Source: Branchipolynoe longqiensis
Lineage: Eukaryota > Annelida > Polychaeta > Phyllodocida > Polynoidae
Length of the DNA stretch: 64,000 bases
Direction of reading: 5' to 3'
Assembly: GCA_030323885.1 (NCBI GenBank)
Contig: CM059196.1
Coordinates: 39,322,535 to 39,386,534 of the forward strand
Part shown: positions 29,950-41,344 of the stretch, in pieces
Numbering within the stretch: position 1 is the first letter of the stretch
Layout of the letters: each line of letters begins with the position of its first letter
Position numbers and translations under genes: made by a program
Notes under the pieces: model-generated
The model's input: the letters and a program-made list of their open reading frames with translations, nothing else
Told to the model about the DNA's origin: nothing
The model's database searches: none

Positions 29950-30305
29950 GACCAGACTGGATGGCTGAATGAGTTGAGCGTGTGTCTCCCGTTTTGGTAG
30001 GTCGTGGGATTCGAACCCACGGGTTGGAATCCTGGTCGAGTCAAACCAATGACTGAAGAATCGATACTTGTCGCTTCCTAGCAAGGTGGTTGGCATTATT
30101 AGGACAGGGAAAGGACTGGTTCACTCAGTGTCAGGATAATGAGGCTGAGTGGGATATCAGGTTATCATGCTGGTGGCCTGATTTCCTAGTGAGAGAGCAC
30201 AATAAAGTCGCCATGAGTGCGTGCTGTCTCAAGTTGGTACCTGTCCTGATATGACCTTTCATGTTGCTAGGACGTAAAACAACAACAAACAAAACAAACA
30301 AACAA
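29950..30305 (+). mobile_element. SINE family A, full-length double-B-box copy
   Basis: The head GACCAGACTGGATGGCTGAA with adjacent B boxes (GGGATTCGAACCCACGGG, GTTGGAATCCTGG) is followed by a complete body and tail ending (CAAA)n. TTTAGCGACGG before and TTTTGCGAGGG after are a likely 11-bp target duplication with two mismatches. Confidence 0.85.
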
Positions 30306-30364
30306 GTTTTGCGAGGGGTAGGGAAACTGTTGTTGTCGAAGGGCTGGTATATTATTAAACACCA

Positions 30365-30470
30365 ATATATATATATAATCGTGTTTGTGTGTTATATATA
30401 CGGATATATATGGGTATATATTGGTATGCATGGGTATATATATGGGTATGTGTATATATATATCTATTGA
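30365..30470 (+). repeat. TA-rich variant microsatellite
   Basis: Words of TATATATGGGTATA and TATTGGTATGCA type; simple-sequence DNA. Confidence 0.7.
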
Positions 30471-30522
30471 TTATGCTGGGGAAATTTCAATCGCGGACAA
30501 TGGATCTTCCTCATTCCACTTC

Positions 30523-30690
30523 CGCTTGGCCTATCCTAGTAATGTTGAGCGCCAGGTTAAGTAACGACAAGTATACATTTTTCTGTCATTGGTTTGACTC
30601 AGCCAGGGTTCAGACCCACAGCATGTCATATGGGAAGTGGGTGCTCACCTCATTCAGCCACCTCGCCCACAAGATATCACGAATTCGGAT
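30523..30690 (-). mobile_element. SINE family A 5' part, inverted
   Basis: The inverted body (CCTATCCTAGTAATG, GCGCCAGGTTAAG) and head (GTCATTGGTTTGACTCAGCC, CATTCAGCCACC) are present. It is preceded at 30477 by a GGGGAAATTTCAATC segment that also occurs at 13072 and 20812. Confidence 0.6.
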
Positions 30691-30724
30691 ATCGCGACTT
30701 TATGACGTCACCATGACGTTTAGA

Positions 30725-30808
30725 GTGGGACGTAGCTCAGGCAGTAGAATGTCCACCTGTGAAGGTATGGGTCATCCGATCGAATCCATTTGTAGTTTTG
30801 GCTATTTT
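30725..30808 (+). mobile_element. SINE family C head, truncated, abutting LINE
   Basis: The tRNA-like head reads GGGACGTAGCTCAGGCAGTAG, with CACCTGTGAAGGTATGGGTC and a weak B box. It ends in GGCTATTTT and is joined directly to LINE coding sequence. Confidence 0.65.
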
Positions 30809-31183
30809 ACAGTTATAAAGGACCTACCCTATGAACAAAGGTTTAGGGAATTGAAACTTCCTACCCTTTCCTACAGAAGGAAAAGAAGTGACATAATTGA
30901 AGTATTTAAAATTATGAAGGGTTTTGATGAAATAGATATGAACAAATTTTTCACCTTGAATAAAAGAGAAGGCAGTCGGGGCCATACTCTCAAACTAGTA
31001 AAACCCAGAGCCATTTCAAAGTTAAGGCAACATAGTTTCTCAAACATGATCATAAATATATGGAACAGTCTCCCACAAAATGTTATTGATGCGGAGTCAA
31101 TTAATTCATTCAAGAATAGATTAGAAAAAGCATGGGCTGATGATCCAGGGAAATGTGACCCCTTATTCACCACATGCTACTAA
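30809..31183 (+). pseudogene. LINE reverse transcriptase C-terminus (third LINE)
   Basis: An open frame ends RRKRSDIIEVFKIMKG, NKFFTLNK, GSRGHTLKLVKPR, RQHSFSNMIINIWNSLP, then INSFKNRLEKAW and a stop. This order is the conserved end of CR1/Jockey-type reverse transcriptases found in many invertebrate LINEs. It is strongly 5' truncated, yet the frame is intact over about 120 codons, so it is fairly recent. Confidence 0.85.
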
Positions 31184-31394
31184 TTACTCCTCGTGTGGCT
31201 TATTTACTTGCACTCAAGCAAACATGAGAGACAAATAAGTGTTCACACTTCCTGTCTACCATTCGCTATATTCGCTATATTCGTTATCCCTCACTGCAAT
31301 ATCGAGAACCTAAAAAATAATTGGACGGCCAGCCGGAGGCCATTGATTGTTGGAGCTGTTGCTTGTTATTCTAGCATAAGCTAATCTGATTTTT

Positions 31395-31645
31395 CTTTAA
31401 AGCTGCATAGTCCTTTGCAGACATCAAATTTTCAAAACCAAAGCAATTATCTAAATTTGATTCTACATACCTAATTTAGATACTGGGGCACTTACCAAAC
31501 ATTTATTACCACATTTAATAGAACCTGTTGCTGCAGAAGCCTATGGTGTCAGAGTTTTGGCATCCTTGCCAAAATTAATTTTGCATATTCGCATTTCAAA
31601 TATCTAAAATGTTAGCCATTTAAAATCAAACTTACTTCAACTAGG
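31395..31645 (+). repeat. Repeat family F, copy 3
   Basis: Best-preserved + copy. It starts TTTAAAGCTGCATAGTCC; the interior has ATACTGGGGCACTTACC, AATAGAACCTGTTGCTGC and CATTTCAAATATC. Confidence 0.6.
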
Positions 31646-32440
31646 TATTTAACCAAATGGCGTAGTAGATGTTGAATAGACCGCAGTCGAGGCCAGAGTG
31701 AACCAAAAAGGCGGCTAGTTATTTAACGTTAGTTTCTACGCTGGGTGGAAGCGTAAAGGCGCCACAGCGGCGGAGTTCAGATGCTTTGTATCCATTCGTA
31801 ATGAGACGTCGGTCACACGCATTCAATTAACCATGTTTTCGTAACATGCACGTTATAATGATCAACTTAATATATTTCAATCTCCGAAAATGACAGAAAC
31901 TGAAAAGCATCCGACTATGCACCCTAAAGACGATGTAATTTCACATGAAAATTTGCTTTTAAATAAAAGTATTATTTGTGTGTGTTGGTTTCCCCCCTAC
32001 CCTCTCCCAATTCCCACCTCACCAGGGGGAGCGGTGTTTCAGAGGGGATAGGTAGCATTATCTTTTGAATATACCGGGTTGTGGTTTCAGAAGAAGATTT
32101 GGTTTCAGAGCCAGGTGTAGCTTTGGAATTAAGTGTGGATTTGTGGCTTTATAAGGCAGTATGAAAGTGGGTCTAGCTTCAGAAGGAAGTGTGAATTTAG
32201 AAGGACGTGTGACTAGAGAGAAAGATGTGGTTTCACATGTCGGTGTAGGGTTGTAGTTAGATAAAAGATTCAGTGCCAGTAGCTGCACTGTAATGATAAC
32301 CAAGCCTAAATCCCAGCAAAGCCGGCCGAATCAACAATAAACAAGCTATGGAGTCCCTTGTTCCAGCACTCAGTGTTGCTCAGAGAGAATGCAATGTGTT
32401 TTAAAGCCGGCAACCAGACAGTGCTTTCTAATCGAGTTTT
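31646..32440. other. No gene recognised
   Basis: AT-rich DNA. A weak ~33-bp periodicity of GTGTGGTTTCAGA-like words lies at about 32075-32250. No exon was recognised. Confidence 0.3.
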
Positions 32441-32477
32441 AAGGTATAATAATATAACACGACTTCAGCAATTATCG

Positions 32478-33340
32478 CACTTGCTATCCGGACAGCACTT
32501 CGTCCACTCCTCTATCTATCTCCTCTCTGCTGGCCTTGCTCCTCCTCGATCATGTCTGAAAAGAGTTCCAGGAGGGGGAGCCCACCAGCATTTCACTTTC
32601 TACTCGCCGTCTAGTCACCATAGAGCAAAGAGACATGGCCCTTTCACTCAACTCTCCTCGTTTCTCTTTCCTATACTCTACCCTTTTTTTTCCTCCTGGG
32701 TTTACTTCTCCCCCTGATCAAGGGAGTGGTTTGCTTAGGTGGGGGCCCTTTAACTTATCGTTTATCTCACTTTGTTCTTGTTGCTGGAACCTGCTGAACC
32801 CACTTTTATCAGTCCCTTCCTCCTGAATCCTTGCTGCTGTTGACTGGATATGAGTGCTCTGGTACTGCAGGACCGGAGAGATTCGGGGCCGCCCCAACGA
32901 CTCATCATTTGATAGATTGTAAAGATGTCCTCAGCTTCTACAACTGCCCCACCAGAAGATTAATCTTCGCACCAAAGATCGGACCGATTTATCGGTGCCT
33001 TTCTATATTGTTGTTGTTGTTGAAGATTTATACTGCCTATCATGGATAAGCCTGAATAGGCTTGTTTTCACCATTAGACAGTTTGTCGATAGAAAGCCCG
33101 AGCCTACACTTTTACCGACCCAAGGGATTTTTAACCTCCCACACCACATAGACATGGTATGAGAGCAACTGGCCTTTGATGACGCTGTAAGTTATACACA
33201 GCGGTGGAAATCCAAATAGGTAGAGGTGGGGGCACAGGGAATCGAACCACTGACCTTCAGATTAGGAGTCCGACCATGAGAACTATATTGCTGCAGTTCT
33301 GCAGCCGGTAACCATCGTAAGGTTACAAACCCCCCAGAAG
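32478..33340 (+). repeat. Repeat family E, copy 2, split by SINE B
   Basis: Matches copy 1 from CACTTGCTATCCGGAC onward and resumes after the SINE insertion with GCAGTTCTGCAGCCGGTAAC and GTAAGGTTACAAAC. It differs from copy 1 by small deletions, for example around 32605. Confidence 0.75.
33011..33282 (-). mobile_element. SINE family B, inverted, with exact target duplication
   Basis: CTATATTG flanks it at 33003-33010 and 33283-33290. The inverted element starts with (TTG)n, then AAGATTTATACTGCCTATCA, GTCGATAGAAAGCCCGAGCC, GTATGAGAGCAACTGGCC and the inverted head GGGAATCGAACCACTGACC. It sits inside repeat E copy 2, giving relative insertion order. Confidence 0.9.
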
Positions 33341-33544
33341 TCAGTCAAGTCAGCACTTATCCACCCCAAAAGTAGCAGGCCATGATACATAGGTATTTTG
33401 ACAATATATGTAGTATATTAGATTTCAAAATCATGTGTGTATTTCCATAACCCAGCCTACTAACACTTTTTTGTATTAGGTTGTTCAGCAGCCCTGTCAC
33501 AGAAATAGTTTTGCAGGAGTAACTAGGTTGTAGTATGAGCTGGG

Positions 33545-33614
33545 AATATATATATATATATTTATACATATATTTATATATATGCTGAACCTTTTATGTA
33601 TATAAATATTATCT

Positions 33615-33657
<43 letters not shown>

Positions 33658-33690
33658 CAGATATAATATATATATATATAATTATATATA
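33545..33690 (+). repeat. TA-rich microsatellite cluster
   Basis: (AT)n stretches at 33550-33600, 33619-33651 and 33664-33690. Confidence 0.9.
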
Positions 33691-34840
33691 TTATTAGTTC
33701 ACTCCGTAGTAAAGTAGACCAGACATAGCTTTGAGAAAATGCACACACTTTAGCTGCCCTGTAAGAACTATAGACACATTAGATTAAAAACAGCAGATGC
33801 AGTCAAGGAGGAGGATGGTGGGGGCAGCCGACTGGAACCCTGTATGCGAGAGGAGAGTTTGCCTGCTTTGAAGCAAACCTACCCATAAAATAGCCCACTG
33901 AGCCCCTTCCACAGGTGGCCGAGTAGCAATAAATAGGAATAATGTTGAGCAAACATGACAATAAGGGAGGCCAATGCGAGAAGATTGTGTAATCAAATAA
34001 TAGGCAAATATATGTTGATACATTATATGAATCGGTGGAAAGGATGTTTTCAGATATAAGTACTGATATTGGAATGGGTCTAACATGCCTTTGAAAAGGA
34101 CTTGTGAATTCACAAGTATATGGTCTGAAATTTGAGAGGCATGGAGGTGCTGTGTCTGAGTGATGTGGTGTGTGAGAGTAGGGTATGTGGGTGAGAAATA
34201 CATGTATTTTGGCGTGTGATATGCCCATGTGTTATGTGGGATATGTGTAAGACAGTGTAGTGGGACATGCAGTGTGGAACAAATTTCACTTACAGATGCT
34301 GTTTACATGCAAACAATTACACTTTTTCACATTTTGGATGGAAATATCTTTTGATTCTCTGCTGATAGAGGTCTGGAAAAAAATAGACTATTACACTATT
34401 ATGAATATGTGAACTATCTTCCATTTATTCAGTATTGTCGCAGTTTTTCAAGAAAATACCATGCTTTGAAAATGGCTATTTGGCCAAATGAGAAGGATCT
34501 TTTTGTTACGAAATGCACTTTTTGACATCGTCTTCTTAAAAATCTGCTTGACGAACTGATTTACCAATTGGCAGTTTAAATTCCTTTATATATGTGCAAT
34601 GGACATTGGTTAGCAGAAAACACCTGACATGGTTCCACTTTCTATTATAGTTGGTCAAAGTTCCACTTTTAATTGGAAATTAATACATTGATTATCTCAA
34701 AAACAATAATATATATAGCCTAACTCTTTTTGGATTTGGGTTTATAAATTCAACGTCCACAGGAAGGAATAACAATATTGTACCCTGTGCATATTTCTAA
34801 ATTTCGCTGCCGGTACCTAGTGTCAGTATGGCGTCTAGCC
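33691..34840. other. No gene recognised
   Basis: Moderate-AT intergenic DNA. The - strand frames at 33784-34228 overlap each other and have no domain I recognise. Confidence 0.3.
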
Positions 34841-34844
34841 GGAC

Positions 34845-35315
34845 ATGCTGCGTCGTAGTGTAGTGGGAGATGCAGTGTGACAGTATGGTCGAGAAGCAGT
34901 ATATGCAGTGTGATAGTATGCTCGTGTAGCAGTGAATGCGGTGTGACAGTATCACAGGGTAGCAGTAGATGCAGTGTGACAGTACGACGGTGTAGTAATA
35001 TATGAAGTGTGACAGTATGACTGTGCAGCAGTATATGCAATGTGACAGTACGACTGTGTAGCAGTATATATGTACTGTGACAGTACGATAATGTAGCAGA
35101 AGATGCAGTGTGGCAGTACCACGATGTTACAGTAGATGCAGTGTGACAGTACGATGGTGTAGCCGTACATGCATTATGACAGGACGATGGTGTAGCAGTA
35201 GATGCAGTGTGACAGTACGGTTGATGTAGCAGTAGATGCATTGTGACACAGCGATGGTGTAGCGGTACATGCAGTGTGACAGGACGATGATGTAGCATTA
35301 AATGCAGTGTGGCGT
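34845..35315 (+). repeat. ~33-bp minisatellite (about 14 units)
   Basis: Units of GATGCAGTGTGACAGTACGA plus TGGTGTAGCAGTA type, drifting in sequence and length. Because 33 is divisible by three, the minus strand stays open as HTVTLHILLHS-like peptide repeats. I treat that frame as an artefact. Confidence 0.85.
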
Positions 35316-35329
35316 GGAGGAACTGATGG

Positions 35330-35620
35330 GGGCTGTGACGTGCGCGATGCGGTTGTGCTGGCGGTGGGTGGAAGGTGGATGGTGGATGGGGGGTGCTGGA
35401 GCAGACCAGCGTGCTCTGGGTGCGTTCAGGGTGTGGCGCCCGACCGCCAAGCATTGATTGATGCCACGCATGGCCGGCACAACTTCCGGTCACGCATCAG
35501 CGCCGCCTGGAGGGGGGAGGGGAGGAGGGGGATTGTAGTACTACTGCGATCCCTACTCCCCATGCGCACTGCGCACTGCGCAATGCGCACTGCGCAGCAC
35601 AGTATCGCCATCTGGTCTGC
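35330..35620. promoter_or_regulatory. GC-rich segment with clustered NRF1-like sites
   Basis: An ACTTCCGG ETS-like site lies near 35482. Four overlapping TGCGCA repeats lie at 35563-35596. The segment is GC-rich next to minisatellites. It could be a weak CpG promoter or simply a GC-rich repeat; no gene is seen on either side. Confidence 0.25.
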
Positions 35621-35649
35621 TCAGAACCATCTCCCCTTAGCACTAAGTA

Positions 35650-36082
35650 CTATCCAGGTACATGTATACATGTTTACAATATATACATGTATACATGCTT
35701 GTAATATATACATGTATGCTTGTAGACTGTATACTTGTATACTTGTATTCTTGTATACTTGTATACATGTATACATGCATATTCTGTAATCATGTATACA
35801 TGTATATATTGTAAACATATACATGTACATGTATTCATGTATAGAAGTATACATTTATCTATTGCAAACATATATACATGTATACACCTTTACGGTATAT
35901 ATACATGTATACAAATTTACAGTATATACATGTATACATATTTACAGTATATACAAGTATACATGTTCACAGTATATACATGTATACATGGTTCCAAAGT
36001 ATACATGCATACATTTTTACAATATGTACATGTATACTCATCTACAGTATATACATACATACCTAATTGCATATATACATGT

Positions 36083-36095
<13 letters not shown>
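35650..36095 (+). repeat. Palindrome-rich TATACATG minisatellite
   Basis: About 18 imperfect units of roughly 24 bp, each with the self-complementary TACATGTATACATG or TATACATGTATACA joined by short TTTACAGTA-type spacers. Frames on both strands yield Tyr/Ile/Cys-rich artefacts. Confidence 0.85.

Positions 36096-36126
<31 letters not shown>
36089..36126 (+). repeat. (TA)n microsatellite
   Basis: About 18 dinucleotides at the end of the palindromic array. Confidence 0.9.
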
Positions 36127-36129
<3 letters not shown>

Positions 36130-36149
36130 TAGGATATATAAATGTATAT

Positions 36150-36364
36150 GCAGTCCAACCAAAAACTTACAAATTTATACTTGGCGCTTCCTAACCAGGT
36201 GCTCGGTATTAGTAGTATAAGGCAAGGACTGATTGGCTCAGTGTCAGGATAATGTGACTGAGTAGGATATCAGGTCATGAGTGTGCACTGTCACAAGTCA
36301 GTACCTGTTCTGATATGACTTTAGATGTTGGCAGGACATAGATCTCCAACAACCAACCAACCAT
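36150..36364 (+). mobile_element. SINE family A, head-less and internally deleted
   Basis: From ACCAAAAACTTACAAATTTA through AGGCAAGGACTGATTGGCTC to the tail CTGATATGACTTTAGATG and CTCCAACAACCAACC. The segment between GGTCATG and AGTGTGCACTG is missing compared with full copies. Confidence 0.7.
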
Positions 36365-36759
36365 ATATACATGAATACATACATGTGTTCTTGTAGGTAG
36401 ACTTACGTGTATATCTACATATGAACGTGTATATCTACATATGAACGGTATCTACATATTGGCCACTCGTGGCTTACACATGCTTTTCTGCTCAAGGGGG
36501 ATCCTCCCCCTGAATGTATTGGGTGTCAGTCCCCGCTGATACTCAAACACATTTGACTAAGTTGCGTTGATTTTTTGGCCCTGCGCCAACGGTTCTACAC
36601 TGCAGACAGTATGCATGACCTTTTTACTAAGGTAAAACAGGAAAATATTTTAGCCTTTTTGAGGGCAGCTGGACTGTACCACCTCATATAGTTTACTAAA
36701 TGGATTCTATCAATCATTAATAAAACTTTTCTTTTTCTATGGGAATTTGTTTCCCTTGA

Positions 36760-36930
36760 CCACAAATATATGAGTGTGAGCTTTCTAATTTAATTAGTGC
36801 CTATTGGCACATAATTGATTGTCTGCTTTTACATGTAAAAGCGATGGTTTGAACAAAAAACAAACATTTCTCGCCGTGAATATGGCCTATGCTGCCGACA
36901 CGGCGTAAAGCAACCACCAATCAATCAATC
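36760..36930 (+). mobile_element. SINE-like tail D
   Basis: Contains TAAAAGCGATGG, GTGAATATGGCCTATGCTGC, CGACACGGCGTAAAGCAACC and an (AATC)n end. Relatives are at 5890-6051, 53340-53420 and 54985-55130. Confidence 0.6.
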
Positions 36931-36934
36931 AAAA

Positions 36935-37172
36935 CATATGAACAGTTCAGATGAAAAACCATGTAAACGCCAATCCAAAAATGTAGTTTAAATCAAACAT
37001 TTCTACGTGAAAATAATAATGTTAATTCTCACTAATTCCACTTTTCATATGATCTCATGAACAAAAAAAGTAGTAATGTATACACATTAAGTTTTTGAAG
37101 GTTTGATTCCAATGTTTACCTCCATTTTTGATTGGCTTTTATGTGGTTTTGGACCTAAACTCTTCATACATA
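36935..37172. mobile_element. MITE family K, copy 1
   Basis: The left end GAACAGTTCAGATG, AAAAACCATGTAAACGCC, AATCCAAAAATG is inverted at the right as CATTTTTGATTGGC, TTTTATGTGGTTTTGG, CCTAAACTCTTC. It has an AT-rich interior of about 140 bp and no coding. Same terminal repeats as 55250-55492. Confidence 0.7.
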
Positions 37173-37679
37173 CCTAAATGTATGCCTGTACCTATACCTA
37201 CATTATACCTTTGTAGTCACTTCTCAACTGACTTCCTGGAAATGTAGTAACTATATATATATATTTTATATGGACATTCATGAATATGTAAGCATATTGA
37301 GTTCTAAACTAGTTATGGCCTCTATTGCACCGGTCTGTGATAGAGGATTCTCTTAATATTTAAAATAATTAAATCAAATTGCTACGTTATTGGAGTTCAG
37401 GGGCAAACTCACCACCATCACGTGTGAATTAATCACCAGCCATCACAATAGCCAGGTAACTTGTGGAATCGTTTTTGTTTGTTTTTGGGGAGTTTTCAGT
37501 CCCATTGGTGCGCTGAAGGCTGCAAATCTGCAGCACTGTATGGGCACCGCTGAAATTGGTCCCATGTGGTCGGGAGTTGGCTTTCGATGGGTAGTGGTCA
37601 GAGAAATTGGGGGTGGGGGGAGGAAGGAAAAAGGCAGCCTAAGAGCCCAACCACAGTCCTCTGAGAGGGCAGGGGTAGC

Positions 37680-37975
37680 CTGGGTGATTGGTGTAGATTT
37701 ACGTCCCAGTAAGACCCTAGGCCATACCAGGATGTCCACCGACTTGTTACAGCGCACGCTCATGGCAACTTTATAGTGCTACCCTACTAGGAAATCAGAC
37801 TGCCGGAATGATGACCTAATATCCCACCCAGTGACATTATCCTGACACTGTGCGCCCAGTCCCTGTCCTGACCTCATAATACCAAGCGCCAAGCAGCAAC
37901 AGGTACTTATTTTATAAGGCATTGGTTTGACTCGACCGGGATCCAAACTTCACCGGTATGCACAGTAAGTCCAGC
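37680..37975 (-). mobile_element. SINE family A, inverted
   Basis: The inverted tail is diverged (ACGTCCCAGTAAGACCCTAG, GCCATACCAGG), then the body (GTGACATTATCCTGACACTG) and head (GCATTGGTTTGACTCGACCG). Confidence 0.65.
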
Positions 37976-38588
37976 CAAGGCCAGAGGAAGAAGCGAAGTG
38001 AGGATGGAATTAGTTAGGTGGGGCTACCTGTTAGTGAAAATTAGTGGTTAGTTGGTAGTGGTGTCAAGTCAGGTTTGTGGACGAGGTGGGGGCCTGCTAG
38101 TCCTCGGTGTCAGGGTCTGGGTGACCGACAGTGTTGATGATATCTGTGTTCTGGTGGTAGAAGCGAGCAAGTGCATTCCAGGATTACTTGGAAATCCTGG
38201 AGAGGATGGCCAGAGCGGCCCTATTGTCACTGAGTTGGTGGTCAGAGTCCTACATGAAGTCACTGATGGCAGATCTGTTGATGCCACCACATGAGGCGAG
38301 TATGTGGGCCACACTGAAAATCTTAGTGTGGCAGGGACAGCACTGGATGTTGGGGACATCAATCCAATGGTGGTTTATGAAGTGGTTTATGGTGACTTGG
38401 GTAGATGCAGGAAGGCCGACTGGATGAGGGATGTTAGTTCTGACCAGGGTGTACCAGAGCCAGCTTATTGAATAAGGGTTCCGTACTTGTTCCTTCTGTG
38501 TGGTGCATTCCCAGAGTTTGGTGGTGGCTCGAGAAGCAGTGGCGGTCAGTTTGGTGATGGAGGGAGGGATGGTTGTCTCCACGTCTGC

Positions 38589-39365
38589 TCAGTTGGCACC
38601 AGCTAGAGTGGCACAGTTCATCTGGTCATTACCATAGAGTCCTATATGGGAGAGAACCCATAGCAGGACTGTGTTGAGGTGTGCTGATGTCTGGTCAAGA
38701 TTATCATCTGGATCACATCGGCAAGGGAGTGTCGGGCATTTGGGCGGGCGATCTCTTTGATGACATTCAATGGTAATGATGATGGCACTTGAGTTGTGAA
38801 GGTCTTCGAGGGCCAAGTGAATGGCAGTGAGCTCGGTATTCAGAGTGGAAGCAAAGTCTGACACCCTGGTGGTGTTCTTTGAGTTGGAGAAGGGGATGAA
38901 GAATCCGGCTCCGGCTCTACCTGATGTTGGGTTAATGGAGCCATCGGTGTAGACCGTCTTACTGAGGGGGAAGTCCGCCTTTGCCTGAGTTATGGCCTTG
39001 AGAGCCAGGGAGTGGAGTTTTGGGGTGGTGTAAACCGCCTTGGCAGCAACTAGGTTGGCGGTCCGGGTTTCCATTGGAATGGAAAACCATGGTGGCTTGT
39101 GAGGGCCCGGGGCGGAGTCTGCAATGTGGAGTCTGTGGGAGTCCTTGGGTCCCATCTCGGAGGTAGGCCGTGGCTCTGCGTATTGTTGAAGAAAGGCCTG
39201 AGGAGAGGGTTCTTGTGAGATGGGTGGTGAGAAGTTGTTTGCCTCGGAGGTGGAGGGGAGGGATGCCGGATTCAAGGAGGAGGATCTCAATACTGGTGGT
39301 GCTGGGAACATAGAGGACAAGCCTGGCAGCATGGTGTTGGATGTTCTCAAGTTTTCGGAACTCAT
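38589..39365 (-). pseudogene. RNase H domain of the LINE (broken)
   Basis: VYTDGSINPTSGRAGAGFFI (first Asp) and NTELTAIHLALEDL (Glu) are preserved. The expected TDSxxA is altered to TIECHQRD (second Asp lost). WVLSHIGLYGNDQMN retains the SHxG-GN-D motif. The N-terminal part is a Ser/Pro-rich linker. Degenerate host gene is unlikely, because the domain order matches the RT upstream. Confidence 0.85.
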
Positions 39366-39404
39366 TCAGGAAGATCTTGTTTTTGGGTAGTCAAGTTTGG
39401 GGGT

Positions 39405-40679
39405 TGTCAAGCTCAAGGGCTGTGAGAGCAAGTGTGGGCGCTGCATAGTCAAAGAGGGAGTGGACTGCCTGGTGGTAGAACAGTGCGAGTACACCATCTA
39501 GGGCGCCCCAGGAGAAGCCAGAGATCCTCTTCATGAGGAGGTTATGTTGGTCATTCTGCTGGCCAGGTGGTGGAAGAGGGCTCTCATGTTAAGGTCTCAG
39601 TCTAGACGGATACCTAGGTAGTCGAAGGTGGAGCTCCATTCGATAGGGATCCATCTAGGTAGAAGGGGTGAAGTGGTTGACCTCTGAACATGTGCATGAT
39701 CTTGGTCTTGGGGGAGATTTTAGTCAAAGGTCCCGGCAGGTGTTTCCTACCAGGTGGAGCACGTGCTCAGCCAGATCCTGTGCATTGATAGCATGGGAGC
39801 AGGTGATGGCGATGTCATATGCGTAGCAGACTATTGTTGTGTCTGGGATCTCTTGGGGTGGCTAGGTATTGTTTAAGCCTCCTCACGAGAGATGTCATCA
39901 CTGCATTGAAGAGGAGGGGGCTGAGCACTGCACCCTGGGGGCTGCCATTTTTTTATTTGGAGGTAGGGAGAAGAGGTGCCTTGGACACATACCTCTGGCT
40001 CACCTGTTCTAGAGGTACTTTTGGCATAGGCAAGAGGCTGGCCGGTGATGCCAAGATCAGCCATGGATGTCAGTACCACATTGTGATCGATAAGCTCAAA
40101 GGCTTTTTCGAGGTCAAGGAAGATGGTTGCTGTCTCGTGTCCATTACTGAGGCCATAGGAAATGCTCTCGATGAGGGTAGCAATGGCATCCTGGGTGCCT
40201 CGTCCTCCTCGGTAGCCGATGACTTCCTCTGGTAGGCCAGTGGTGGGGTCTTCTGTGACAATCTGGAGAGAGGCGAGGACGATTCTTTCACTAACTTTCC
40301 CAAGGGATTGGAGAAGGAAGATGGGTCTGACTTCACCCGGTGTTTTCTTGGGGATGGGGATAATATCAGCACCCTTCCAAGATTGGGGTATGCCTGCATT
40401 GTAGAAGATATTGTCAAGGAGGGGGAGGAGAGTTTCCCTGTTAGTGGCAGATAGCTTGGTCCATGCAGTGTTAGGGACTCCATCAGCTCCTGGGGTTGTC
40501 TTCTTTGTGGTGGTGCCTAGGGCGTGGTCGAGATCAGCCCTGTTCAGGTGTTTGTCAAGATTATGGGTGGACATTGTGGCTCTTGATATGTCTATGAGGT
40601 CGGCTCTCCAGGCAGAGTTCCTGGTGAGCGCTTGTTGGTGGGTGTAAGGGAAGTTGATTGCAGGATCTGTTCTGTCCAT
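39405..40679 (-). pseudogene. Reverse transcriptase domain of the LINE (broken)
   Basis: Frame 39873-40679 shows TPGADGVPNTAWTKL, WKGADIIPIPKKTPGEVRP, GYRGGRGTQDAIATL and ATIFLDLEKAFEL, which are RT blocks 0-4. After a frameshift a CYAYDIAITCSHA segment near 39800-39830 stands where F/Y-A-D-D should be. The first Asp of the catalytic pair is replaced by Tyr, so the enzyme would be inactive. Stops follow in the thumb region. Confidence 0.85.
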
Positions 40680-41344
40680 GAACTTTTAGTTGTGTTCTGC
40701 TGCAAGTTGGCCAGGGTGTGGATAGAGTGTGGGGGTCGCGAGTCTCCCCTGGATGCTGTTCATCTTGCGCCAGAGATGTCTGGAGGTGGTGTGAGAGTTA
40801 TTTTGGTGCACCAGAGTTTCCACTTCTGTCCCATTCGGCAAGCTCGACATCTTTGGCCCAACTGGTGGCTATTTTAACGAGATTATCATTGCCTCAGTTG
40901 GGGTTCAGGCCGAGCTTGTAGAGGAGCTTGTTGCAGAATCTTTTTGCTCTTTGTATTGCATTAGAGGTGGTGCAGCCAGTGTGGTTACAGGAGATGGTTT
41001 GCTTTATGGTGTCTGTCATTACTAGGTAAGTGAGTGTGGTGAACTCATCACATGTGGTTGGTGGGTTCAGATCTATTAGGTTTTCTAGACGAAGGTTAAA
41101 GGTTGCCCAGTCTCCGTGGTTTATGTTGAATCTGGGTGATGGTGGGGGGTGGGTGACTTTGGGTGCATTGGTGTGGAGGAGAGCTGTGTGGTGGTCTGAG
41201 AATAGGGTTGTGAGCTCCCAGGAAGGATTGTGTCAACACACTGTAGGCAGGCGTTGGCTACTCTGCTAATGCCCACCACCGCCGTAACGACGACGCTGAT
41301 TGGTCCGTAGTACCGCCCGAATTGATTAGCAGCCTATTACATTG

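Larger units (their letters stand above)
38040..41270 (-). mobile_element. 5'-truncated non-LTR retrotransposon with RNase H (I/Nimb-like)
   Basis: In order on the - strand: the end of an apurinic-type endonuclease (TTLFSDHHTALL, near 41190); a linker with NHGDWATFNLRLENL; a reverse transcriptase; an RNase H domain; and a Cys/His-containing C-terminus with an AHILASC block. RNase H downstream of RT is found in the I, R1, LOA and related clades, and the phrase LDLEKAFEL favours I/Nimb-like elements. Frameshifts and stops split it into several frames, so it is dead. The 5' end is cut inside the endonuclease. Confidence 0.85.

Noticed and set aside
30389..30830. N-terminal part of the 264-residue frame ending in the LINE C-terminus
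   Set aside because: The first 140 residues run through a TA microsatellite, an inverted SINE A and a SINE C head; only the last ~120 codons are LINE coding.
34750..35493. 247-residue minus-strand frame with 11-residue peptide repeats
   Set aside because: It follows a 33-bp minisatellite whose period is divisible by three; the other frames there are open too.
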